DNA of 23,010 nt, taken from positions 1-23,010 of IMG/VR virus record IMGVR_UViG_3300047480_000822. One strand, given 5' to 3'. Below, piece after piece: positions 6,465 to 13,664 of the stretch. Positions within the stretch are counted from its first letter, which is position 1. Every line of letters starts with the position of its first letter. This DNA is from a virus. Below the pieces are notes generated by a model, which saw nothing but the letters and a program-made list of their open reading frames with translations, did not search any database and was not told where the DNA came from. The translations under genes and the position numbers were made by a program.

Positions 6465-6644
6465 ATGTCAAACATCCACAAGTTATACTCTGTTTCTGAA
6501 GAGACACTGATGAATCTAGAAACCGCAGAAGAAATCAAAGAGTTTATGGAAGCCTACGAACTAGGTGGCTTTGATCTAGATGACAGATACTCTGAAGACG
6601 AGTACGACTATTATGACACTGACAACTACGGTTACGACGACTGA
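6465..6644 (+). CDS. 59-aa very acidic protein
   Basis: The ATG at 6465 follows AAGGAG at good spacing; the stop is TGA at 6642-6644. It starts MSNIHKLYSVSEETLMNLET and ends in a strongly acidic Asp/Tyr/Glu-rich tail with almost no positive charge. Acidic small phage proteins often mimic DNA or bind basic host proteins; that is analogy only. It is the first gene of the rightward AT-rich region. Confidence 0.7.
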   Translation: MSNIHKLYSVSEETLMNLETAEEIKEFMEAYELGGFDLDDRYSEDEYDYYDTDNYGYDD

Positions 6645-6709
6645 TACACTTTATTATTATTTTAAAAACTATTGACAATCACGCTCTACATAAGAAAGTA
6701 GTTACACAC

Positions 6710-7258
6710 ATGAATACAACAATGCCTAATAACTTTGTGTTAGGTTCAGATAAACTCTTTGGAACAAAAGCTCCATGGAAACTAGATGATAGCCTTCTAG
6801 GTCAATTACGTACTGATCACCATATAGCTACCTTTACACAACTAGATGATAACTTTGTTAAGGAAGGAGAAAGAATCCACCGCGGAATTCGTTCTATTCT
6901 AAAGAATAATACCTTTGATCATAAAGTATTTATAGGATATGAGCATGAGTGTATGTTTGCGCCATCTTTATACTTACAGTATGGTATAGAGTTTGACACT
7001 GTGTTTTTAGTAAACAATCCTCATCCACAACAAGTATTTGAGCCACTCATGGCTTTTAGTATGGTGTATAACATTTATACTAAACCAAAGTTATCAAACA
7101 GAGTTATTTCGTGGGCGGAGTGTAATCAATACATTAGAACAATCCAGCCGGCGCATATGTCAACAAGAGTCTCTTTAGAGATCTCAGGACTATTGATGTA
7201 TGACAGATACCATGTAGACTACTTTAGCAAAAACAAGTCAATACTAACAGAGATCTAA
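6710..7258 (+). CDS. 182-aa hypothetical protein
   Basis: The frame is long, open and AT-rich. The ATG at 6710 has no clear SD; a second ATG five codons in is possible. The protein is soluble and alternates predicted strands and helices (FIGYEHECMFAPSLYLQY, then FDTVFLVNNPHPQQ). I do not recognise it. Its stop overlaps, tail to tail, the stop of the leftward gene 7255-7548 by four bases. Confidence 0.75.
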   Translation: MNTTMPNNFVLGSDKLFGTKAPWKLDDSLLGQLRTDHHIATFTQLDDNFVKEGERIHRGIRSILKNNTFDHKVFIGYEHECMFAPSLYLQYGIEFDTVFLVNNPHPQQVFEPLMAFSMVYNIYTKPKLSNRVISWAECNQYIRTIQPAHMSTRVSLEISGLLMYDRYHVDYFSKNKSILTEI

Positions 7259-7548
7259 AACTCAAAATCATCCTTAGTAAAAGTGATGATGTTTGGAGAA
7301 TTAGAATCAAGTGAGCGGACCACCTCTTCAATATCTTGAGAGGTGAGTTCGCTTATATCTTGTATCATAGACCATTGATCTGTATTGAATACAGCCATAG
7401 TGTAGTTATAATCATTTTCTGTGTGAATACAGATAATCATGTTATCAGTACTCATAGGATCAGTCTCATCAAACTCAAAGACGTTTGGCATTCCGGACTT
7501 ATTTACTTTATCAATAAACTTGTTAATAAGCTTGAAAAAGAAGTCCAC
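7255..7548 (-). CDS. 97-aa hypothetical acidic protein
   Basis: The start is probably the GTG at 7548-7546, with AGGAG about 12 bases upstream, which is long. The product begins MDFFFKLINKFIDKVNK and is acidic in the C-terminal half. No family is recognised. It is convergent with the gene at 6710-7258. The hairpin at 7589-7619 separates it from the next leftward gene. Confidence 0.65.
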   Translation of the reverse strand: MDFFFKLINKFIDKVNKSGMPNVFEFDETDPMSTDNMIICIHTENDYNYTMAVFNTDQWSMIQDISELTSQDIEEVVRSLDSNSPNIITFTKDDFEF

Positions 7549-7588
7549 AGCGGTTGAGTTCTCCTATATAGATTTTAAAAAAAAATAA

Positions 7589-7619
7589 TTGCGTCCGAAA
7601 ATTTTGCGGGCGGCTTTTT
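7589..7619. terminator. Probable bidirectional terminator
   Basis: CGTCCG (7592-7597) pairs with CGGGCG (7607-7612) around AAAATTTT. A T run follows on the plus strand (7614-7619), and an A run (7577-7585) provides T residues for leftward transcripts. Confidence 0.6.
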
Positions 7620-7658
7620 CAATAGTAACTCTAAATGATCACTTACATTTGTTAAAAA

Positions 7659-7949
7659 CTAAAAATCTTCTTCGTTTTGTCTTCTATCTTCTAAATACTC
7701 TAGAAGTTCTTCAATCGTATCAAGCAAAGATATGAGTCTGCGCTCTAACTTAACAGTATCAAAAGATGGCTTATCTTTTTTCTTTTGAAGTTTTTCTCTC
7801 AAAGAAGGGGATGGATTAAATTGTAAAAATTCTTCAAACGCATCCCAATCAAAACTAGGTTTATTAATCTTTGGTTCTGATTGATATTTTGAATTAGAAA
7901 AATCTTTAAACATAAAATAGATATTATCTTCGTTGTCTTTATTATTCAT
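7659..7949 (-). CDS. 96-aa hypothetical, coiled-coil-like C-terminus
   Basis: The start is the ATG at 7949-7947, which overlaps the stop of the zinc-ribbon gene at 7942-8100 by eight bases, so translation is probably coupled. The protein is highly charged. The last third (LERRLISLLDTIEELLEYLE) is an amphipathic helix likely to form a coiled coil. Function is not recognisable. Confidence 0.75.
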   Translation of the reverse strand: MNNKDNEDNIYFMFKDFSNSKYQSEPKINKPSFDWDAFEEFLQFNPSPSLREKLQKKKDKPSFDTVKLERRLISLLDTIEELLEYLEDRRQNEEDF

Positions 7950-8100
7950 AAACTTCTTCTACCCACTTTTCTCCACACTCACGACATTCAATACCAAAAC
8001 GTAGGCACTGGTCTGTTTTCTTTGTTAAATCATTTATAATCACGTTCATTGGCACTGGGCATTCTGAACATGGAACCAAATTAATTTTATTATTAAACAT
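7942..8100 (-). CDS. 52-aa zinc-ribbon-like protein
   Basis: The start is the ATG at 8100-8098 with AAAGAG upstream; the stop is TAA at 7944-7942. Cys11 and Cys14 (PCSEC) and Cys39 and Cys42 (ECREC) form two CxxC knuckles, with an extra Cys32. This is a typical minimal zinc ribbon. It overlaps the next gene's start. A role in nucleic-acid or protein binding is likely but unspecific. Confidence 0.75.
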   Translation of the reverse strand: MFNNKINLVPCSECPVPMNVIINDLTKKTDQCLRFGIECRECGEKWVEEVYE

Positions 8101-8133
8101 CTACATTCTCTTTATAAACGTATATCAGAATTA

Positions 8134-8808
8134 TTATACCACACTAGTTTCTGCGGAAGACTGTGCAACTTTCTTGACGTGGTGAGTAACGCCAAGTTTT
8201 TCTAAGTTTGATTTTAGTGCTGCAAGCATCTTCATAGAATCTATTCTTCCTTCTGTTTCAATCATATCACCAGATAGTTCTGCTAAAACTTCCATAGGTT
8301 CACTACTTGTGTAGACTGAACTAGGAGCATCATAGTCTGTTACTGCGGATCCAGGTTTTGCTCTAGCTATGTATATTGAGTTGCCAGGTTTTGTATATCT
8401 TGGATTTTGAAGGTTTGACCAAGTAACACCCTGCAAAACGTCAGCGTCATCAAACCCTGCAACATCGCTCGTCTTCCAACCATAAGCCACAGAACGATCA
8501 GGTAGAGCTGCAGAACCAAGTCTGGGTTCAATAGTCTTAAGATTAGGTATTGGAGAACCATGAACAACAATTGGTCCTCCGGCGTAGTCTGACAATGTTT
8601 TTTCTATAGAAGGTAGAACAGCTCTAATTTCTCCAGATGTTTTAGCTGGTGGCGTTGGCACTGCAGCCCCTAGTGCTCTTGCGGCCTCAGCATTTCTCAT
8701 GCGAGTCAGAGAACCAGGAGCTTCTGTTGCAGCTCTTTTCATATGAGCGATTGTAGAACCAGCGTCAACTGCTGCGTTCATAAATCTAGCTGCAAATCTA
8801 CCTGACAT
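8134..8808 (-). CDS. 224-aa protein, possible ADP-ribosyltransferase-like fold
   Basis: The start is the ATG at 8808-8806 with no strong SD. The N-terminal 55 residues are Ala/Arg-rich and probably helical (MSGRFAARFMNAAVDAG). From residue 78 the sequence IVVHGSPIPNLKTIEPR resembles the first strand of toxin-type ADP-ribosyltransferases, where an HGS/HGT motif binds NAD. A downstream Tyr (VAYGW) and a late Glu (SSEPMEVLAE) could complete an H-Y-E triad. This is motif resemblance only. If right, it might modify a host protein after injection. It lies between recA and the zinc-ribbon gene, all leftward. Confidence 0.6.
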   Translation of the reverse strand: MSGRFAARFMNAAVDAGSTIAHMKRAATEAPGSLTRMRNAEAARALGAAVPTPPAKTSGEIRAVLPSIEKTLSDYAGGPIVVHGSPIPNLKTIEPRLGSAALPDRSVAYGWKTSDVAGFDDADVLQGVTWSNLQNPRYTKPGNSIYIARAKPGSAVTDYDAPSSVYTSSEPMEVLAELSGDMIETEGRIDSMKMLAALKSNLEKLGVTHHVKKVAQSSAETSVV

Positions 8809-8841
8809 ATTTTAATATAGTACAGATTTATTATAAGATAT

Positions 8842-9816
8842 TTAAGCAGAAGCTATTTTTAATTTGATAGCGTCAAAGACTTCTTGATTCTCTCTGAGTT
8901 GATTAATTGCATTTTCTCTACCTTGTGAGAAAAGCTCACCCTCATAATAGATCCAAGCGCCTTTTTGCGTCAAGATACCAGCTTCAAGAGCAACATCTAA
9001 AACGCAACCATGTTCATCAATACCTTTACCATACATAATTGAAAACTCAGTAACTTTCATTGGTGGGGCCATTTTATTTTTAATAACTTTAACCTTAGAA
9101 ACAATTCCTACTGAATTACCAGACTTGTCTTTGATATCTTCTTTTTTTCTGATATCAATTCTCACTGATGCGGCATACTTGAGGGCCATACCACCAGGAG
9201 TGGTTTCTGGATTACCAAACATAATACCAATCTTATTACGAAGCTGATTAATAAATACGAGAAGTGTTTTATGTTGATTAGCTTGACCAACAAGTTTACG
9301 CATGGCTTTAGCCATCATTCTTGCCTGCAAGCCCATTTGCGCAGACTCCATATCTCCTTCTAATTCAGCTTTAGGAATTAGAGAAGCAACAGAGTCAATA
9401 ACAATGACTCCAAGCTCACCGGTAGCAACTAGCTTATCTACAATTTCAAGTGCTTGTTCGCCGTAGTCTGGTTGCGTAAAGACAAGATCATTAACACGGA
9501 CGCCAACAGCATCCATATAAACTGGATCAAGAGCGTGCTCAGCGTCAACGTATGCACACGTGATACCCATCTTTTGGGCTTGTGCAACGATGGATAGCGC
9601 AAGTGTTGATTTGCCTGAAGATTCTGGTCCATAAATTTCTACCACTCTTCCTCTTGGAAGACCACCAATTCCAAGAATTCTATCCAATGATAAAGCACCT
9701 GTTGGTACAGATGGCCATGGTTCAAAATTTTCTGAACCTAATTTCATTACAGAGCCAGTTCCAAACTGTCTTTCAATTTGAGCAATGGCTAGTTCTAATT
9801 GTTTTGAGTCACTCAT
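8842..9816 (-). CDS. recA: RecA recombinase
   Basis: This is a clear RecA of 324 aa. The Walker A motif GPESSGKST covers residues 63-71, the catalytic Glu94 lies in AYVDAEHALD, Walker B is VIVID ending at Asp141, and the NQLRNKIG segment starts at 190 before the L2 DNA-binding loop (NPETTPGGMALKYAASVR). RecA forms ATP-dependent filaments on single-stranded DNA and promotes strand exchange; in a phage it supports recombination-dependent replication and repair. It is shorter than bacterial RecA, lacking most of the acidic C-terminal tail. It has no in-frame CGG codon. Its ATG overlaps the stop of the 59-aa gene upstream (ATGA), so the two are coupled. Confidence 0.95.
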   Translation of the reverse strand: MSDSKQLELAIAQIERQFGTGSVMKLGSENFEPWPSVPTGALSLDRILGIGGLPRGRVVEIYGPESSGKSTLALSIVAQAQKMGITCAYVDAEHALDPVYMDAVGVRVNDLVFTQPDYGEQALEIVDKLVATGELGVIVIDSVASLIPKAELEGDMESAQMGLQARMMAKAMRKLVGQANQHKTLLVFINQLRNKIGIMFGNPETTPGGMALKYAASVRIDIRKKEDIKDKSGNSVGIVSKVKVIKNKMAPPMKVTEFSIMYGKGIDEHGCVLDVALEAGILTQKGAWIYYEGELFSQGRENAINQLRENQEVFDAIKLKIASA

Positions 9817-9992
9817 TGAACTATTGTATCATTCTTCTGAGCATTGTTCAATTCACGTTCAGTTGTTTTAATTTTTTCAATAATTTGTTTTTTTACATAT
9901 TCGTACTCTTTACGCATTTGTGGATCTGAGCCAAGTATTGCAGTTGATACCTTATTGAGAAGTGCATAAAGTTTTTTGAGATCTTCAGTCAT
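9813..9992 (-). CDS. 59-aa helical protein upstream of recA
   Basis: The start is the ATG at 9992-9990 with GAGGAAGCT before it; the stop TGA overlaps the recA start. The product (MTEDLKKLYALLNKVSTAIL and onward) is nearly all helix, with a charged coiled-coil-like second half. The overlap suggests balanced production with RecA, perhaps as a partner or regulator; no homology is recognised. Confidence 0.75.
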   Translation of the reverse strand: MTEDLKKLYALLNKVSTAILGSDPQMRKEYEYVKKQIIEKIKTTERELNNAQKNDTIVQ

Positions 9993-10011
9993 AGCTTCCT
10001 CTTGTGCTTGG

Positions 10012-10020
10012 TGGTATAAT
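10012..10020 (+). promoter_or_regulatory. Extended -10 promoter element, divergent region
   Basis: TGGTATAAT is a perfect -10 with the TGn extension and no good -35. It faces the short gene at 10056. On the opposite strand TGTATACT (about 10031-10038) could serve the recA operon. Confidence 0.45.
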
Positions 10021-10055
10021 AGTTGCGCAAAGTATACACCATAGAAAGCAGATAC

Positions 10056-10208
10056 ATGAATAGAAAGATAGATTTAAACCCAGATTATCTTCGCGCAATA
10101 CACTTACTGAAGACAAAGATTAGAAGTCCGCATGAACTCATTCAAATGTGGGCTGCATTTGGACCTTGTCTTGAAAAGCATCCTGAAATTGAAAAAATTA
10201 GAAAGTAA
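10056..10208 (+). CDS. 50-aa hypothetical protein
   Basis: The ATG at 10056 (MNRKIDLNPDYLRAIHLLK) is preferred; an in-frame TTG at 10023 is too close to the promoter. The product is small, basic and helical, ending KHPEIEKIRK. The SD is weak. It is followed by a strong promoter at 10210. Function unknown. Confidence 0.55.
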   Translation: MNRKIDLNPDYLRAIHLLKTKIRSPHELIQMWAAFGPCLEKHPEIEKIRK

Positions 10209-10209
10209 C

Positions 10210-10238
10210 TTGACACGATTTGACAGTGTGTGTATACT
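10210..10238 (+). promoter_or_regulatory. Strong sigma70-type promoter for the rightward block
   Basis: TTGACA (10210-10215), a 17-base spacer and TATACT (10233-10238) with a TG just before the -10 form a near-consensus promoter. Transcription would start near 10245 and read into the AAA+ gene and the structural genes. The spacer and -10 contain GACAGTGT followed by GTATAC, resembling the palindrome at 10284-10299. Confidence 0.7.
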
Positions 10239-10283
10239 GGATATTTAGAAGCCTTAAAAAGTATACTCGATAATATAATAATA

Positions 10284-10299
10284 AGTGTATATATACACT
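10284..10299. promoter_or_regulatory. 16-bp perfect palindrome, possible operator
   Basis: AGTGTATATATACACT is a perfect inverted repeat in the leader downstream of the promoter. With flanking GTC it matches, in reverse orientation, the GACAGTGT...GTATAC string overlapping the promoter -10. Two related sites, one over the -10 and one about 60 bases downstream, suggest a dimeric repressor. Confidence 0.45.
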
Positions 10300-10362
10300 G
10301 TCTAAATTCTACACCATTTTATTTTTAATTGGTACTATATGATTAAGTAGAATTGAGGACAT

Positions 10363-11824
10363 ATGAAAATTTATCAAATATATGTTCCAGAGTTGGCAGC
10401 ATACGCAAAGTTCAAGGTGTTTGAACCTGATCAAATTGAAGACTTCATAAACTCTTACAAAAAAGAACATAAAGAAGCTGACATAGTATCTTTTAAAAAG
10501 AAAGTGCTTGACACATTTGTTTTTAATCTAAAATCAGATATTATAGATTCTCTAAGAATGATGTCAAGGAAGTCAGCTGAATCCTGCACAGATGCATTAT
10601 TTAACGGATGCATAATGCTAAATCCTGGACTAGATATAGACTTATGGTTAAGTATTGCATATACGGCAGAGGTAGATCCTTTTGATGATATTGCCGGAGA
10701 AGACTTAGCCTCAGAGTTTATGAAATCAATCAAAAAAATGTCTGATCGTCCAAAAATTGACATGGATGATTTCCCTTTTGATGCAAAACATAAACCTAAA
10801 CCAAAGATTAAACCAATTACTAAGCAAAAATACTTAGGTTTAGAAAATCACCTGAAGTCAAATATTATTCGGACAAGATCCAGCAATAGAGGCAGTTGTA
10901 TCAGCCCTTAAAAGATCTCAGGCTGGCTTATCAGACAATGATAGACCACTTGGAGTTTTCCTTTTTGCAGGATCATCAGGTGTAGGTAAAACACATTTAG
11001 CAAATGTTTTACATAAGTATTTATTTGGTAATGATTACCCAATGGTCAGAATTGACTGCGGAGAATATCAACACAAGCACGAAAATCAAAAACTTATTGG
11101 CTCACCACCAGGCTATGTAGGGCACGATGAAGGTGGTCAACTAGTTAATGTTATTAAACAGCATCCAAGTACAGTAGTTCTTTTAGATGAAGTAGAAAAA
11201 GCTCACCCAGATCTTTGGCATACATTTTTAAGAGTTTTTGATAATGGTGTTCTTACAGATGCAAAGGGTGAATTAGTAGATTTTAAAAATGCAATCATAA
11301 TAATGACCACAAATTTAGGAAACGACAAAACTTCTGAGCATTTACTTGCTGGCGGGACCGGTTTTAATAGAGATGTTAATTATAAAACTGGAACTAAAAA
11401 AATTCCAGAAAGAAGTATTTTAGAAAGAAACACTAATGATGGAATTAAAAAACACTTTAAGCCAGAGTTTTTAAATAGAATTGATAAAATTGTTATATTT
11501 AATTTTTTGTCAGAAGATAACTGCAAAACAATAGCTCAACTTGAAATGTCCATCGTCGCTGAGAAGATGAGAAAAAAAGGTTTTTCTTTTGAATATAACA
11601 CAGCTGTCATAGATGGTTTAATAGATAAAGGAATTGATAGTATCCGTGGAGCAAGAGGTTTAGCTCAAATTCGCAGGGAGCAGATTGAATCACCGCTTGC
11701 TGATTCAATGATTAATACAACAGTCCCAAGGGGAAGTATATTCCAGTTATATTACGAAAATGATTTATTTAAATTTGATATTAAAAAACCAAAGAAAAAA
11801 TCAGGGGCATTAAAAGAAAGTTAG
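10363..11824 (+). CDS. ClpA/ClpB-like AAA+ ATPase, read through a +1 shift at CGGA
   Basis: The start is the ATG at 10363 with GAGG upstream. Frame 1 runs to a stop at 10911, but the ATPase is in the +1 frame, entered at CGGA 10870-10873. The joined product is 486 aa. Residues 1-155 form an unrecognised N-terminal domain. From 167 it matches the second AAA+ module of ClpA/B: the I-I-G-Q-D box at the shift, Walker A GSSGVGKT (203-210), pore loop GYVG (Tyr251), Walker B LLDEVEKAH (Asp275, Glu276), sensor-1 Asn317, Arg finger Arg372 and sensor-2 Arg431. All catalytic residues are intact. It should form a single-ring, ATP-driven unfoldase; its place before virion genes suggests a role in capsid or tail assembly. 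Unshifted translation would give 182 aa without the ATPase. Confidence 0.88.
10870..10873 (+). other. Recoding site 1: CGGA, +1
   Basis: The context is AAT ATT ATT CGGA CAA GAT. The downstream frame is closed by a TGA at 10853-10855 and the upstream frame by a TAA at 10909-10911, so the switch lies between. Conserved ClpA/B sequence (Ile-Gly-Gln-Asp) places it at CGGA and suggests glycine is inserted. Confidence 0.8.
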
Positions 11825-11863
11825 TTTACTATATAAAGATATCAGAAACAAGGAGAGCGGCAA

Positions 11864-12100
11864 ATGCCAGTAGCAAAAAAAGCTTTCGCGGGAATGGGCA
11901 AAAAACTATCTGCAGGAGTTTCTAGGGGCGTATCATCTGGAAGATCATCTGGAGCAAAAGGGATGGCATTTGCTAAAAGACATAAAGTCGGAGTAAGTGT
12001 TGTTGGTGGCGGGCTTGTTGGCGGCACTGCGCTAGGAAGAACTAGAAGATCTGGATTAGATAAAACCCGTGGCCGACCAACAGGAATGTACAACTACTAA
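11864..12100 (+). CDS. 78-aa basic glycine-rich protein
   Basis: The ATG at 11864 follows AAGGAG. The protein is Lys/Arg/Ser/Gly-rich (MPVAKKAFAGMGKKLSAGVS), with a glycine-zipper-like hydrophobic stretch near residues 44-60 (VGVSVVGGGLVGGTALG). It is small and very basic, probably a DNA-binding or membrane-interacting virion component. It shares style with the genes at 12109, 17353 and 17886. Confidence 0.7.
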   Translation: MPVAKKAFAGMGKKLSAGVSRGVSSGRSSGAKGMAFAKRHKVGVSVVGGGLVGGTALGRTRRSGLDKTRGRPTGMYNY

Positions 12101-12108
12101 GGATACTT

Positions 12109-12495
12109 ATGCCAGCAAGAGCAGGAGCAAAATACGCAAATCAAATGTTTGGAGCCATAAGCAGAGTCTTTGGCTCTGATGTTGGCGTAAATAGAAAAAC
12201 CATGAAATCAATTGGTGTTGGCTCAATGGTTGCAAGTAATGTGAAAAGAACTAAAATATTAGGACCAACAGCTACAACCAGAACGCCAAATATTTTAACT
12301 GGTCGTGGATCTGGTAGAAGATTTGTTAGCAACGATGCATACAACGCTGCCCACGTAGCAAGAGGTAAAGCAATTGTTGGTTATGGTGGCATTGGGGTTG
12401 CAGGAGCTAGTATGGGCACTTCAAGGATGAGAGGATCGTATAATCCTCCTCGACCAAATACTATGACCGCAAGAGGCGTTGGAAGAAGCGCATAG
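12109..12495 (+). CDS. 128-aa basic Gly/Arg-rich protein
   Basis: The ATG at 12109 follows AAGGA and begins eight bases after the previous stop. It is basic and low in acidic residues, rich in Gly, Arg, Ala and Ser, with a mildly hydrophobic segment near the C-terminus (IVGYGGIGVAGASMG). The family is not recognised; by position and composition it is probably a virion protein. Confidence 0.7.
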   Translation: MPARAGAKYANQMFGAISRVFGSDVGVNRKTMKSIGVGSMVASNVKRTKILGPTATTRTPNILTGRGSGRRFVSNDAYNAAHVARGKAIVGYGGIGVAGASMGTSRMRGSYNPPRPNTMTARGVGRSA

Positions 12496-12512
12496 CAGCT
12501 ATAATAAATACT

Positions 12513-12926
12513 ATGAATAATTGGAAAACTTTTATAAACGAAAATGATGATTTCGAGCTGCCTAACTTTTTGTACCGAACAATTATGGACCTCATGAAGC
12601 AGTCATTGGATATGGGGACATTATTATCAAATGATCAGCAAAAATTAAGAGCGTACAAAGAGCAGACAAAAAAACTTTTTAAAAATAAATGGTTTGAAAT
12701 TGCAAAAGCATTAGAAGCTTTTTCTATTATTGATCCGTGCATCTGCTCCACACAAGAAAAAGAAGTTTATTGTGAAGTATGCAAAGGTGCAAGATATATA
12801 ATTAATTCCACACTAACTGCAGATGAAATGAGAGAAATTGGTGTATTTACAAATGCAGGTACAAGCTCTGAAATAATGAATAAACTTCAAAAAAGTTTGA
12901 ATAAAATTCTTTCGGAATATCCATAA
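12513..12926 (+). CDS. 137-aa protein with a cysteine cluster
   Basis: The ATG at 12513 has a weak SD. A helical N-terminal part is followed by Cys76, Cys78, Cys87 and Cys90 (DPCICS, then YCEVCKGARYI), a compact metal-binding knuckle recalling half of a DnaJ zinc finger. The C-terminal 40 residues are helical. It precedes another Cys-rich protein, and the two may work together. Function unknown. Confidence 0.75.
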   Translation: MNNWKTFINENDDFELPNFLYRTIMDLMKQSLDMGTLLSNDQQKLRAYKEQTKKLFKNKWFEIAKALEAFSIIDPCICSTQEKEVYCEVCKGARYIINSTLTADEMREIGVFTNAGTSSEIMNKLQKSLNKILSEYP

Positions 12927-12935
12927 AGAGTCAAG

Positions 12936-13652
12936 ATGTCAGAAATTGAAAAAGTAGATAAAAAATCTTTCATGAAAGAATTTGAATCTGTTAGACCAGA
13001 TTTATTTTTTCCAGAACACTGGACAAGTGATCAAAAAGAGCAAGCTGTTGAATTAATAAAACCGCAAAAAACTAGAAGTACAATGTTTTCTTCTATACCA
13101 ATGAACTGCGAAGCAGAAAAGTGCATATTTGCCTCTACGTGCCCTTTATTGAAAGAATCACTTGCCCCAAGAGGCAAGCCATGCCCAATAGAAATGTCAA
13201 TGGTTTCTCAATTTACAGCAGAATATTTAGAACAACTAGATGTAAACCCAAACAATCTAGTAGAAGTATCTATGGTTAGAGATTTAGTAGATCAAGAAGT
13301 TCAATATTTAAGAAAAACAAAACTTTTAGCAAAAGAACACTTTGTTCAAGAAAATATTATAGGTGTTGATTCTGATGGAAATCCAGTAATGAAAAAAGAA
13401 CTTCATTTAGCTGTAGAATTAGAAGATAAACTTCATAAAAGAAGAAAAGATTTAAGAAATCAATTGTTAGCAACTAGAGAAGCAAAAGCTAAAACTGGAC
13501 AAGTTCAGTTGGATACAGCTCAAGCAATTTCAGAAATTATTCATAAAGTTCAATCAATAGAAAAAGAAAATGAAAAATTACTTAAACAAAAACTTGGAAC
13601 ATCTGAAGTAGATGATTATATTATAGATTCAGAAATTATAGAAGAAAAATAA
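12936..13652 (+). CDS. 238-aa cysteine-cluster and coiled-coil protein
   Basis: The ATG at 12936 has AAAGAG upstream. Residues 50-85 contain five cysteines (MNCEAEKCIFASTCPLLK, then KPCPIE), likely a zinc or iron-sulfur site. From residue 130 it is long, charged helix (AVELEDKLHKRRKDLRNQLL, then HKVQSIEKENEKLLKQK), a probable coiled coil. Its position upstream of the terminase would fit a packaging adaptor or small terminase role, but I see no diagnostic motif, so I leave it unnamed. Confidence 0.75.
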   Translation: MSEIEKVDKKSFMKEFESVRPDLFFPEHWTSDQKEQAVELIKPQKTRSTMFSSIPMNCEAEKCIFASTCPLLKESLAPRGKPCPIEMSMVSQFTAEYLEQLDVNPNNLVEVSMVRDLVDQEVQYLRKTKLLAKEHFVQENIIGVDSDGNPVMKKELHLAVELEDKLHKRRKDLRNQLLATREAKAKTGQVQLDTAQAISEIIHKVQSIEKENEKLLKQKLGTSEVDDYIIDSEIIEEK

Positions 13653-13664
13653 TTAGAGGTAACA

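Noticed and set aside
6672-6700. TTGACA as a promoter for the gene at 6710
   Set aside because: No acceptable -10 is found 16-18 bases downstream.
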